Of a stretch of 59,175 bases of DNA, positions 39,797 to 47,823 are shown in pieces. Origin of the DNA: SAR324 cluster bacterium JCVI-SC AAA005 (GTDB lineage: Bacteria > SAR324 > NAC60-12). Under the pieces are notes generated by a model, which saw nothing but the letters and a program-made list of their open reading frames with translations, was not told the origin of the DNA and searched no databases. Within the stretch, counting starts at the first letter, position 1, and the number at the start of each line of letters is the position of its first letter. The stretch spans positions 1 to 59,175 of the forward strand of contig AGAU01000322.1 of NCBI GenBank assembly GCA_000224765.2. The letters run 5' to 3'. The position numbers and the translations under genes were made by a program.

Positions 39797-40819
39797 ATGA
39801 ATAAAAATTCAAATCAAAAAATTATTACTCAGATTTTATGTATCGCTTGGCTAATATTCACCCTATTTCCACTCTATTGGATATTTGTCACATCTTTCAA
39901 ATCACCAATTGCAGTAACAGGGGGACCAACCTACTTACCTTGGATTGACTTTGAACCAACATTGAATGCTTGGCATGATGCATTTTCTGGCAGTCGTGGT
40001 GATTTCTTCGCAACTTTTTTCAATTCGGTTTGGATATCTGTAGCTGCAAGTTTGATTGCTGTGGTATTTGGATCCATGGCAGCATACGCACTGGTGAGAT
40101 TTACTTTTAAAGTAAAACTTTTAGCTGGTGTTGTCTTTGCTGCCTCAGGCATGAGTTGTTATCTTTTGGCTAAGGAAATCTTTGATTGGAAAGACACTAC
40201 ATCAATGGGATTTGCTTTCCTCTGTGCCTTGATTCTCAGTGTAACAAGTAATCGATTACCGCTGCCAGGGCCAATTTTAAGAAATAATGATGTTGTTTTT
40301 TGGTTTGTATCACAGCGAATGATGCCACCAATTGTAAGTGCATTTGCTCTGTACATGCTTTATTCAAAAATTGGCAAGGACTCTGGAGTTAGATTATTAG
40401 ATAGCTTTGCTGGTCTTACATTGTGCTACGTGGCTTTCTCACTCCCACTTGTTGTCTGGCTAATGCGTGACTTTTTTGAATCTTTACCAATTGAAGTTGA
40501 GGAAGCTGCTTTGGTAGATGATGTACCAAGATGGCGTATATTTTTAGAGATTGTAATTCCAATGGCAAAGCCCGGGTTGGTAGCAGTAACAATGATTACT
40601 ATAGGATTTGTGTGGAATGAATTTCTATTTGCACTTATTTTAACGACCGGAGACTGGCAGACTCTGCCAGTTCTGTTGTCTGGCCAAAATTCTTATCGTG
40701 GTGATGAGTGGTGGGCTATTGCGGTTGCGAACATCATAGCAATCGCCCCTATGCTGATTATCACGATTCTACTGGGTAGAATGATGAGATCTGGGCTGAT
40801 GCTGGGATCAATTCGCTAA
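39797..40819 (+). CDS. Sugar ABC transporter permease, MalG type, with extra insertion
   Basis: 340 residues against about 280 in most MalG-like permeases. The start (IAWLIFTLFPLYWIFVTSFK) and EAA loop (EEAALVDDVPRWRIF) are recognisable; the loop has VDD where the family has DG. An extra stretch between residues about 112 and 175 contains two more hydrophobic segments and a polar stretch (KEIFDWKDTT). It lies between the first conserved half and the PPIVSAFALYML helix. Longer MalG-like permeases of this sort occur in some proteobacterial sugar and glycerol transporters. Nine bases after the MalF-type permease. Confidence 0.88.
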   Translation: MNKNSNQKIITQILCIAWLIFTLFPLYWIFVTSFKSPIAVTGGPTYLPWIDFEPTLNAWHDAFSGSRGDFFATFFNSVWISVAASLIAVVFGSMAAYALVRFTFKVKLLAGVVFAASGMSCYLLAKEIFDWKDTTSMGFAFLCALILSVTSNRLPLPGPILRNNDVVFWFVSQRMMPPIVSAFALYMLYSKIGKDSGVRLLDSFAGLTLCYVAFSLPLVVWLMRDFFESLPIEVEEAALVDDVPRWRIFLEIVIPMAKPGLVAVTMITIGFVWNEFLFALILTTGDWQTLPVLLSGQNSYRGDEWWAIAVANIIAIAPMLIITILLGRMMRSGLMLGSIR

Positions 40820-40898
40820 CTACCCTCAATTCCTGTAGCAAGTTAGTGAACTTTATCATTAGCTCACGCTACAATTTCCGTTTCATGAAGAGGAAAAA

Positions 40899-42359
40899 AT
40901 GAAGAAAATGTTCGCTGGCTTTCTAGCCAGTGCAGCTGCTGCCATTCTCACATCCGGGATCGCTGCAGCGCAATGTAAGCCCCAGTCTGGCATGCCAGAC
41001 TACACTGGTGTAACAGTAAATGTTGGTTCACAAGTAGGACCTTTCATCGCTAGTGCGATGAAGCAAGGTGGTGATTCCTGGAGCAAGGCCACCTGTGGAA
41101 AAGTACAAATTGTCGAATTCCCATTTGGGGAACTCTACCCCAAATATCTCACTGCTTTTGCGGCGGGGGAGGATGCATTTGATGTGATCACATTTGCGCC
41201 TGCTTGGACACCAGATTTAGCTCCATATCTCTCCGAAATGCCAAGCAAAATGAGAGAAACAGACGCTTGGCAGGATATTCACCCTACGTATCGTGACCGG
41301 TTGATGGTTTGGGAAGGAAAGCATAAGTCTCAAACCATTGATGGAGATCTCCATACCTTACACTACCGCATTGACTTATTTGAAGATCCCGAAGAAAGGG
41401 CTGCCTTCAAAGCAAAGTACGGACGTGATCTGGTCGTACCTCGCACTTGGGATGAATACTACGAAGTTGCTGAATTCTTCCATCGACCGAATGATGGAAT
41501 TTACGGCGTGACAGAAGCTTTTGCCAGAGGTGGTCAGCAGTTCTGGTTCTATTTCACTCATGCTGCTTCCTACACAAATCACCCTGCAAATCCTGGCTCA
41601 ATGTTCTTTGATCCAGACACAATGGATGCCCAGGTCAACAATCCTGGGTGGGTAAAGGCTTTAGAAGATTACATAAAGTCACTCAAATTGGCTCCTCCAG
41701 GTGCGTTGAATTATTCATCAGGAGACACACGACAGCAGTTTGCTGGCGGGAAAACTTCTATGAATTTTGACTGGGGCGATACTGGCACGGTTGGCACAGA
41801 TCCATCACAAAGCCAAATACCCGGCAGTGTTGGTTCCGATCTTACTCCTGGTTCAACCACGATTTGGAATTACAAAACTAAAAAGTGGGATGAGTTCTCC
41901 AGAGTTATCCACTCCCCATTCATGGCCTTTGGGGGTTGGCAGGCTGCAGTTCCAGAATTGAGTGAGGACAAAGAAGCAGCTTGGCATTACGTTGAGCACA
42001 CCACCAACATTGAAAATAGTTCTATTCAAGCCATTACTGGTGGTTCCGGTGTAAACCCATATCGCTACAGCCATTTCAGCAAAGATCTTTGGGAAAAGAA
42101 GATGAGTCCTCGCGAAGCAAATGAATATCTGACTGCACAACGAGACTCCTTGGGTGCTACCAATGTTGCATTAGATATGCGATTGCCAGGATACTTCTCT
42201 TACACAGAAATTCTGGAGATTGAATTGACTCGTGCTCTTGCCGGGGAACTCTCAGCACAGGAAGCTCTAGACTCCGTAGCATCTCAATGGAATGAGTTGA
42301 CAGACGAGTTTGGACGTGACTCCCAAAAAGCAGCTTACCGCGCTTCAATGGGTCTTTAA
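40899..42359 (+). CDS. Sugar ABC transporter solute-binding protein
   Basis: 486 residues, a large family 1 extracellular solute-binding protein. A Sec signal (MKKMFAGFLASAAAAILTSG, cut after AAA before QCKPQ) directs it to the periplasm; the cysteine after the cut is not a lipobox. Binding-protein features include the mid-region VPRTWDEYYEVAEFF and the aromatic WFYFTH and NFDWGDTGTVG segments. AAGAGGAAAA precedes the ATG. Two hairpins follow its stop, which would let it be made in excess over the ATPase downstream. Ligand unknown; relatives serve ribose-like sugars and polyols. Confidence 0.9.
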   Translation: MKKMFAGFLASAAAAILTSGIAAAQCKPQSGMPDYTGVTVNVGSQVGPFIASAMKQGGDSWSKATCGKVQIVEFPFGELYPKYLTAFAAGEDAFDVITFAPAWTPDLAPYLSEMPSKMRETDAWQDIHPTYRDRLMVWEGKHKSQTIDGDLHTLHYRIDLFEDPEERAAFKAKYGRDLVVPRTWDEYYEVAEFFHRPNDGIYGVTEAFARGGQQFWFYFTHAASYTNHPANPGSMFFDPDTMDAQVNNPGWVKALEDYIKSLKLAPPGALNYSSGDTRQQFAGGKTSMNFDWGDTGTVGTDPSQSQIPGSVGSDLTPGSTTIWNYKTKKWDEFSRVIHSPFMAFGGWQAAVPELSEDKEAAWHYVEHTTNIENSSIQAITGGSGVNPYRYSHFSKDLWEKKMSPREANEYLTAQRDSLGATNVALDMRLPGYFSYTEILEIELTRALAGELSAQEALDSVASQWNELTDEFGRDSQKAAYRASMGL

Positions 42360-42370
42360 TCTTCCTTGAC

Positions 42371-42391
42371 AGGAAATTTCAAAGATTTCCT
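42371..42391 (+). promoter_or_regulatory. Hairpin 1 after the sugar-binding protein gene
   Basis: AGGAAAT pairs with ATTTCCT across a seven-base loop, 12 bases after the stop codon. It has no U-run of its own and may stabilise the upstream mRNA 3' end together with the next hairpin. Confidence 0.5.
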
Positions 42392-42398
42392 GCTCTTT

Positions 42399-42431
42399 GA
42401 CCTGCCAACAAATTTTGTTGGCAGGTCCTTT
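42399..42431 (+). terminator. Hairpin 2, attenuating terminator between binding protein and ATPase genes
   Basis: Perfect 14-base arms (GACCTGCCAACAAA and its complement, ending at 42427) meet around a single central base, so the real loop is slightly larger. CTTTT follows. It lies 28 bases before the ATPase start. A leaky terminator here would give more binding protein than ATPase, the common ratio in such systems. Confidence 0.7.
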
Positions 42432-42458
42432 TCCCACCAACGCTATTTGGCAAAATGC

Positions 42459-43547
42459 ATGGCACAAGTACGACTAGTCTCAATCACCAAAAAATTTGGA
42501 GAGACAACTGTAATCCCAGGATTAGATCTTGATATTGCTGACAGAGAATTTGTTGTGCTTGTCGGCCCATCTGGTTGTGGAAAAACTACTACACTTCGAA
42601 TGATTGCAGGTCTAGAAGAAGCCTCTGGGGGTAATATTTTTGTTGGTGAGCGAGATGTGACAAACCTTCGGCCAGGTTTGCGGAACTGTGCAATGGTCTT
42701 CCAAAATTATGCTCTTTATCCGCACATGTCTGTCAGGGACAACATCGCCTACGGACTCAAAGTACGCAAAACACCGAAGCATGAAGTTGAAAGACTGGTC
42801 AATGATGCAGCCAGAATTTTGGAGTTGGATTCGATGCTAGACCGGCGTCCAAAAAATCTATCTGGAGGACAGCGCCAAAGAGTTGCAATAGGCCGCGCAA
42901 TTGTGCGAGAACCAGATGTTTTTCTTTTTGATGAGCCTCTCTCGAATCTGGATGCAAAGTTGCGAATTGAAATGAGGACAGAGATCAAAAATTTACACCA
43001 GAGGCTCAAAGCAACCATGGTGTATGTTACTCACGATCAGGTGGAGGCAATGACCCTTGCTGATAGAGTAGTTGTGATGAAAGACGGTATCATCGAACAA
43101 GTGGCGGACCCAATTACTCTATATGAAAATCCTGCAAATACTTTTGTAGCTAGCTTTATCGGGTCTCCAAGCATGAACTTTCTTTCAGTGAAACTTATTC
43201 GGAAGGAATCTACTTTCTTTGTTGAGTTAGCTGAGGGCAGCAAACTGAAGGTGCCTGAATCAATGAATAAAAGATTTGAGCCATATATCGATCACACCCT
43301 GACTCTAGGAATAAGACCAGAACATTTAGAAAATGCTGGAGAAGCCCATCCAGCTGTTGCAAACGTTCAGGTGAATGTGTTGGAGCCATTAGGACCCCAT
43401 ACCCTTTTGTTAGGTCAGATTGGCCAAGAAAAACTTACCGCTCAGATTGAAGCACGTTCTAATGTACGACCTGGTGTGACATATCCAATCGGATTCAGCA
43501 TGGACCAGATACACATCTTCGATTCCAAATCAGGACGAGTTTTGTGA
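42459..43547 (+). CDS. Sugar ABC transporter ATP-binding protein, MalK/UgpC type
   Basis: About 362 residues. Walker A is GPSGCGKTTTLRM, Q-loop FQNYALYPHMSV, signature LSGGQRQRVAIGRA, Walker B VFLFDEPLSNLDAKLR and the switch histidine VTHDQVEAM. A C-terminal TOBE domain (GIRPEHLENA) follows, as in MalK. The start at 42459 (MAQVRLVSITKKFG) fits the family; the upstream frame reads through the hairpins. Completes the transporter of this operon. Overlaps the next gene by GTGA. Confidence 0.95.
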   Translation: MAQVRLVSITKKFGETTVIPGLDLDIADREFVVLVGPSGCGKTTTLRMIAGLEEASGGNIFVGERDVTNLRPGLRNCAMVFQNYALYPHMSVRDNIAYGLKVRKTPKHEVERLVNDAARILELDSMLDRRPKNLSGGQRQRVAIGRAIVREPDVFLFDEPLSNLDAKLRIEMRTEIKNLHQRLKATMVYVTHDQVEAMTLADRVVVMKDGIIEQVADPITLYENPANTFVASFIGSPSMNFLSVKLIRKESTFFVELAEGSKLKVPESMNKRFEPYIDHTLTLGIRPEHLENAGEAHPAVANVQVNVLEPLGPHTLLLGQIGQEKLTAQIEARSNVRPGVTYPIGFSMDQIHIFDSKSGRVL

Positions 43548-44488
43548 ACAACCCCGGAACTTCATTAAATCTGGATTGGCTGGAAAGTATCCGTGTCAAT
43601 GCAAGTGCAGTCAGCCGACGAACTAATTCCTTGGCAGGACGGAGAAGTGTCAAAGGACCATGGCAAGCCGCATGGCTCCTGCATGCGATCCAGTGCATGG
43701 ACTTGACCACACTCTCCAGTGACGACACCTCAAAGCGAGTCCAACGACTCTGCGCAAAAGCACGACAACCGATTCGTCCAGAACTTGTGAAGTCTCTCGG
43801 AATTGAATCTCTAAATCTTCAAGTTGGAGCCGTCTGTGTCTATCATGCGTTCGTCAAAACAGCAGTTATTGCTCTGAAAGGCACAAACATTCCTGTTGCT
43901 GCGGTTGCTGCTGGCTTTCCCCATGGACTGAGTCCTCTTTCAGCCAAAATCACAGAAATTCGAGCGTCTGTTGAAAATGGAGCCCTAGAAATCGATATCG
44001 TCATTAGTCGCCACCATGTTCTGTCAGGAAATTGGACTGCGCTCTACGATGAGGTATCCGCGCTTAAAGAAGCCTGTGGAGTAGCGCATTTAAAGACTAT
44101 CTTGGGCACTGGAGACTTGGGCACTTTTCGAAATGTTGCCAAAGCCAGCTGGATTTGCCTAATGGCTGGAGCAGATTTCATTAAGACATCCACAGGGAAA
44201 GAGCCTGTCAATGCGACCCTTCCAGTTACACTAGTCATGTTACGAGTGTTGCGAGACTATCAACAGCGCACTGGTCACTGGGCAGGCTTTAAGCCAGCTG
44301 GAGGTATCCGCACTGCCAAGCATGCACTTGACTGGCTTGTGATGGTTCGAGAAGAGTTAGGTTTTGATGCCCAACAACCCGACCGCTTTCGCTTTGGTGC
44401 CAGTGGTTTATTGACTGATATTGAGCGCCAACTTGAACATCGTGTCACAGGGCGTTATGCCACCGCAGCCCGACAACCCCTCTGCTGA
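43544..44488 (+). CDS. deoC: Deoxyribose-phosphate aldolase
   Basis: Class I aldolase splitting 2-deoxyribose-5-phosphate into acetaldehyde and glyceraldehyde-3-phosphate. 314 residues, longer than E. coli DeoC because of an N-terminal extension of about 60. The Schiff-base lysine is in ADFIKTSTGK, the second active-site lysine in GFKPAGGIRTA, and the aspartate-containing ALEIDIVISR lies upstream. It starts with GTG overlapping the ATPase stop, so the genes are translationally coupled. The aldehyde dehydrogenase next to it would oxidise the acetaldehyde. Confidence 0.93.
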   Translation: MNNPGTSLNLDWLESIRVNASAVSRRTNSLAGRRSVKGPWQAAWLLHAIQCMDLTTLSSDDTSKRVQRLCAKARQPIRPELVKSLGIESLNLQVGAVCVYHAFVKTAVIALKGTNIPVAAVAAGFPHGLSPLSAKITEIRASVENGALEIDIVISRHHVLSGNWTALYDEVSALKEACGVAHLKTILGTGDLGTFRNVAKASWICLMAGADFIKTSTGKEPVNATLPVTLVMLRVLRDYQQRTGHWAGFKPAGGIRTAKHALDWLVMVREELGFDAQQPDRFRFGASGLLTDIERQLEHRVTGRYATAARQPLC

Positions 44489-44494
44489 TCTCCA

Positions 44495-46879
44495 ATGAGC
44501 GACTTAGTGTCTTTGTTCCAAAAATTGGATTATGGTCCTGCTCCGGAAAGTGATCAGCCTGCCAAACAATGGCTAGAAAGCCATAATCATAGCTTTGGCT
44601 TCTATCTTAATGGCAACTGGGAGATGCCCGAAGATGCCGAGCTATTTTCTGTCGAAAACCCTGCCACAGGCGAACAACTCGCAACTTGTCGGCAAGCAGG
44701 TTCCAGAGAAATTACGCAGGCATTGTCAGGAGCCAAGGAAGCACAACTCAAGTGGGAAAAACTAACTGGCCATCAACGGTCAAAATACCTTTATGCGCTT
44801 GCTAGGGAAATGCAGCAACATTCTCGTGTAATCTCGGTGCTGGAGACGCTTGATAACGGAAAGCCATTCCGAGAATCACGTGACATCGATATACCATTGG
44901 CAGTGCGGCATTTTTACTACCATGCGGGTTGGGCTCAGTTAATTGAAGAAGAGTATCCTCAGTATTCTGCAACTGGGGTGGTTGGTCAGATCATACCCTG
45001 GAATTTCCCCTTGTTGATGCTCGCTTGGAAAGTGGCCCCAGCCCTAGCTTGTGGGAACACCGTCCTTCTCAAACCAGCAGAACAAACACCTCTGACCGCC
45101 ATCTGGTTTGCAGAATGTTGTCATCGGATCGGCTTGCCTGCTGGAGTGTTCCAATTGCTCACCGGAGACGGACGGACGGGGGAGGAGTTGGTCTGCAGCA
45201 AGGGTTTAGACAAAATTGCCTTTACTGGTTCCACCTCTGTTGGGAAACGTATTCGGAAATTGACTGCAGATTCAAATAGTAAATTAACGTTAGAACTTGG
45301 TGGCAAATCTCCTTTCATAGTTTTCGAAGATGCAGATCTGGATGCTGCTGTAGAAGGGGTAGTTGATGCTATATGGCTGAATCAAGGAGAGGTCTGTTGT
45401 GCTGGCTCACGGTTATTGCTGCAGGAGAGCATTGCCGAAAAAATGGTTGGGAAATTAAAACAACGTATGCAGCGACTACGTGTTGGTAATCCGCTGGACA
45501 AAGCAATCGACATTGGATCATTGGTCAGCAAAATCCAATTGGAGCGTGTAGAAAGACTGACTGCTGAGGGTGTTAAGACCGGAGCCACTCTCTGGCAGCC
45601 TGAAATCACTTTACCTGACAAGGGTTGCTTCTTTGCTCCAACTCTTGTCATCGATGTGGATCCTTCCTCCATTCTTGCTCAAGAAGAGATTTTTGGACCA
45701 CTGGTAGCCACCATGACGTTCCGGACTCCAAGCGAAGCTCTCGAATTAGCAAACAACAGCATGTACGGGCTAGCTGCAAGTATTTGGAGTGAGAACATCA
45801 ATCAGGCCCTATACTTAGCACCATCGCTCCAAGCAGGTGTTGTTTGGGTAAACTGTACTAACCAATTTGACGCGGCATGTGGCTTTGGTGGATATCGAGA
45901 GAGTGGATACGGTAGGGAAGGTGGTCGAGAGGGTTTGCTTGAATATATGAGGCCCAAGATTACAGCAATTACAGATAAAAAGCTAAACCGTCCAGACATC
46001 CAGAGCCTAAGTCGCACAACCACTCTTGAAGGATCGGAAATTCATCGTACAGCAAAATTTTTTATTGGTGGTAAACAAGCACGACCAGATGGTGGAACAG
46101 TTAGACCAGTTTGGAACAAAGATGGTTCACTGGCAGGTACTGTGGGGCAGGGCAATCGTAAAGATCTTCGCAATGCCGTGGAAGCCGCTCAAAAGGCAAG
46201 CTCCTGGAGCAAATCCAGCGGCCATTTGAGGGCTCAGATTCTGTTTTATTTCGCTGAGAATTTAAGCCTCCGACGACAAGAATTGGAAACTCGGTTGCAG
46301 CAACTCATTGGCTGCGAATCAAATGAAGCCAAGCAAGAAGTGGATTGCTCGATTCAACGATGCTTCCACTATGCAGCATTGGCTGACAAGTTCGAGGGAG
46401 CCCTTCATCAGCCTCCTCAAGGTATGTTGGTTCCTGTCCTAAATGAGCCTCTCGGAGTAATTGGTCTAATTAGCCCCGATGAAAACCCGCTGCTCTCCTT
46501 TCTATCCATGCTTTTGCCCTCCTTGGCTGTTGGCAACCGCTCGATTGTCATTTCTTCATATTCTTACCCTCTCATTGCCAATGATTTGATTCAAGTTATG
46601 GAGACTTCTGATATACCAGCGGGAGTAGTCAATTTGATTAGCGGCAATCCAATTGAAATGATTGAGACGCTCGCAGCTCACGAGGATCTGGATGGAATAT
46701 GGGTCTTTGGTAGCCAAGGCGAGGTTCGTCAGGCTAAACGTTTAAGTACCGGCAATCTCAAACGGGTTTGGAGTAGTGAGGGACAAGTCGTTGACTGGTA
46801 TTCCTCAGCAGCTCAGGGGAGAGAGTGGCTACAGCAGGCTTCTCAGAGTAAAAACATCTGGATTCCATTCGGGGAATAA
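44495..46879 (+). CDS. Tandem-domain aldehyde dehydrogenase
   Basis: 794 residues with two aldehyde dehydrogenase domains. The first (about 1-490) is complete: cofactor VVGQIIPWNFPLLML, FTGSTSVGKRI, catalytic glutamate LELGGKSP and catalytic cysteine NQGEVCCAGSR, ending GYGREGG. The second (about 510-794) has the N-terminal half of the fold, with PLGVIGLISPDENPLLSF and AGVVNLISGN, but ends before any catalytic cysteine. It is therefore a structural or regulatory half. Such fused dehydrogenases are seen next to deoC in some proteobacteria. Probable role: oxidising acetaldehyde from DeoC to acetate. Confidence 0.88.
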   Translation: MSDLVSLFQKLDYGPAPESDQPAKQWLESHNHSFGFYLNGNWEMPEDAELFSVENPATGEQLATCRQAGSREITQALSGAKEAQLKWEKLTGHQRSKYLYALAREMQQHSRVISVLETLDNGKPFRESRDIDIPLAVRHFYYHAGWAQLIEEEYPQYSATGVVGQIIPWNFPLLMLAWKVAPALACGNTVLLKPAEQTPLTAIWFAECCHRIGLPAGVFQLLTGDGRTGEELVCSKGLDKIAFTGSTSVGKRIRKLTADSNSKLTLELGGKSPFIVFEDADLDAAVEGVVDAIWLNQGEVCCAGSRLLLQESIAEKMVGKLKQRMQRLRVGNPLDKAIDIGSLVSKIQLERVERLTAEGVKTGATLWQPEITLPDKGCFFAPTLVIDVDPSSILAQEEIFGPLVATMTFRTPSEALELANNSMYGLAASIWSENINQALYLAPSLQAGVVWVNCTNQFDAACGFGGYRESGYGREGGREGLLEYMRPKITAITDKKLNRPDIQSLSRTTTLEGSEIHRTAKFFIGGKQARPDGGTVRPVWNKDGSLAGTVGQGNRKDLRNAVEAAQKASSWSKSSGHLRAQILFYFAENLSLRRQELETRLQQLIGCESNEAKQEVDCSIQRCFHYAALADKFEGALHQPPQGMLVPVLNEPLGVIGLISPDENPLLSFLSMLLPSLAVGNRSIVISSYSYPLIANDLIQVMETSDIPAGVVNLISGNPIEMIETLAAHEDLDGIWVFGSQGEVRQAKRLSTGNLKRVWSSEGQVVDWYSSAAQGREWLQQASQSKNIWIPFGE

Positions 46880-46880
46880 T

Positions 46881-47804
46881 ATGGCTGGAGATCTTGGCTT
46901 TATAGGAGTATCCACACAGCATTCTCTAATCCAAAAGCTTTTTCCCCTGTGGGTTGATGTCTTGAGCTTAGGGGAGGCTAAGCTAAGGGGATTTGATCAT
47001 CCTCCTGGGGTAAGCTTTGTTACCATGAAATCTCAGGTAGAACACCTACGGCAGGATTTTTCTCTGGCAGGGGCACTGGTTACCACACACAAAGTAGTGA
47101 TTTGGGAAGGCGCGAAAGATCTTTTTTCTGAATCAGATTCACATGCTAAGCGACTGCATGAAGTGAGTTGTATTTCCAGGAATTCTGAAGGCGAACTAGT
47201 AGCACATGCCAAAGATCCACTGACGGCTCGCTGGGCAATCAATCAAATCGTTTCAAAAGAGCATTGGCAATCTTTTCCCGAAGCAGAAGTCCTAATCCTT
47301 GGTGCTGGAGGTGCTGGTCTCGCACTCGCTTGGGTTTTACTTGATTCCAATGAGAAACCAGCCAGAATTCACTTAACTGAGGTCGAAGCGGGCAGAGGCT
47401 CACAAGTTAAAAGTCATCTGAAAGAATTTTCTCAAGAATTTTGGACCCTTCATGAGATCAACAGTTCTGAAGAAGCTGATCTTATTCTTACCAAACTTCC
47501 CCCACAGAGTCTTGTGGTTAATGCCTCTGGCTTGGGCAAAGATCGGCCTGGATCTCCTCTTAGTTCAAACGCAAATTTTCCAAGCGAATGCCATATTTGG
47601 GAATTCAATTACCGTGGATCATTGGAGTTTATGTATCAGGCTCTCCGACAACAACGCAAACAGAGATTGCGTATCCACGACGGTTGGGAGTATTTTTTAG
47701 CGGGTTGGGCATATATCATTGCCGAAGTCTATCATTTTGAATTGACCGAACCACTTTTCGCAAAGTTGCGTCAAGCAGCCCTACCACTTCGACCAATTCA
47801 CTAA
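46881..47804 (+). CDS. Shikimate dehydrogenase-like (AroE family) protein
   Basis: 307 residues in the two-domain AroE layout. The N-terminal domain has GVSTQHSLIQKLFPLW, where AroE has its S-x-S substrate motif, and a lysine in LVTTHKVVIWEGA, at the position of the catalytic lysine of NVTxPxK. The Rossmann domain has VLILGAGGAGLALAWVLL. Unlike true AroE, the substrate motifs are divergent, and the gene is in a sugar-catabolic operon. It therefore more likely oxidises a sugar-derived hydroxy acid. The ATG is one base after the dehydrogenase stop; the longer frame from 46776 is inside that gene. Confidence 0.75.
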   Translation: MAGDLGFIGVSTQHSLIQKLFPLWVDVLSLGEAKLRGFDHPPGVSFVTMKSQVEHLRQDFSLAGALVTTHKVVIWEGAKDLFSESDSHAKRLHEVSCISRNSEGELVAHAKDPLTARWAINQIVSKEHWQSFPEAEVLILGAGGAGLALAWVLLDSNEKPARIHLTEVEAGRGSQVKSHLKEFSQEFWTLHEINSSEEADLILTKLPPQSLVVNASGLGKDRPGSPLSSNANFPSECHIWEFNYRGSLEFMYQALRQQRKQRLRIHDGWEYFLAGWAYIIAEVYHFELTEPLFAKLRQAALPLRPIH

Positions 47805-47823
47805 ATTTTTCTGGAGTTACCCA

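Noticed and set aside
44495..46879. Assembly chimera explaining the second half of the tandem dehydrogenase
   Set aside because: Reading frame, codon use and spacing to the next gene are continuous, and similar fused proteins next to deoC are known.
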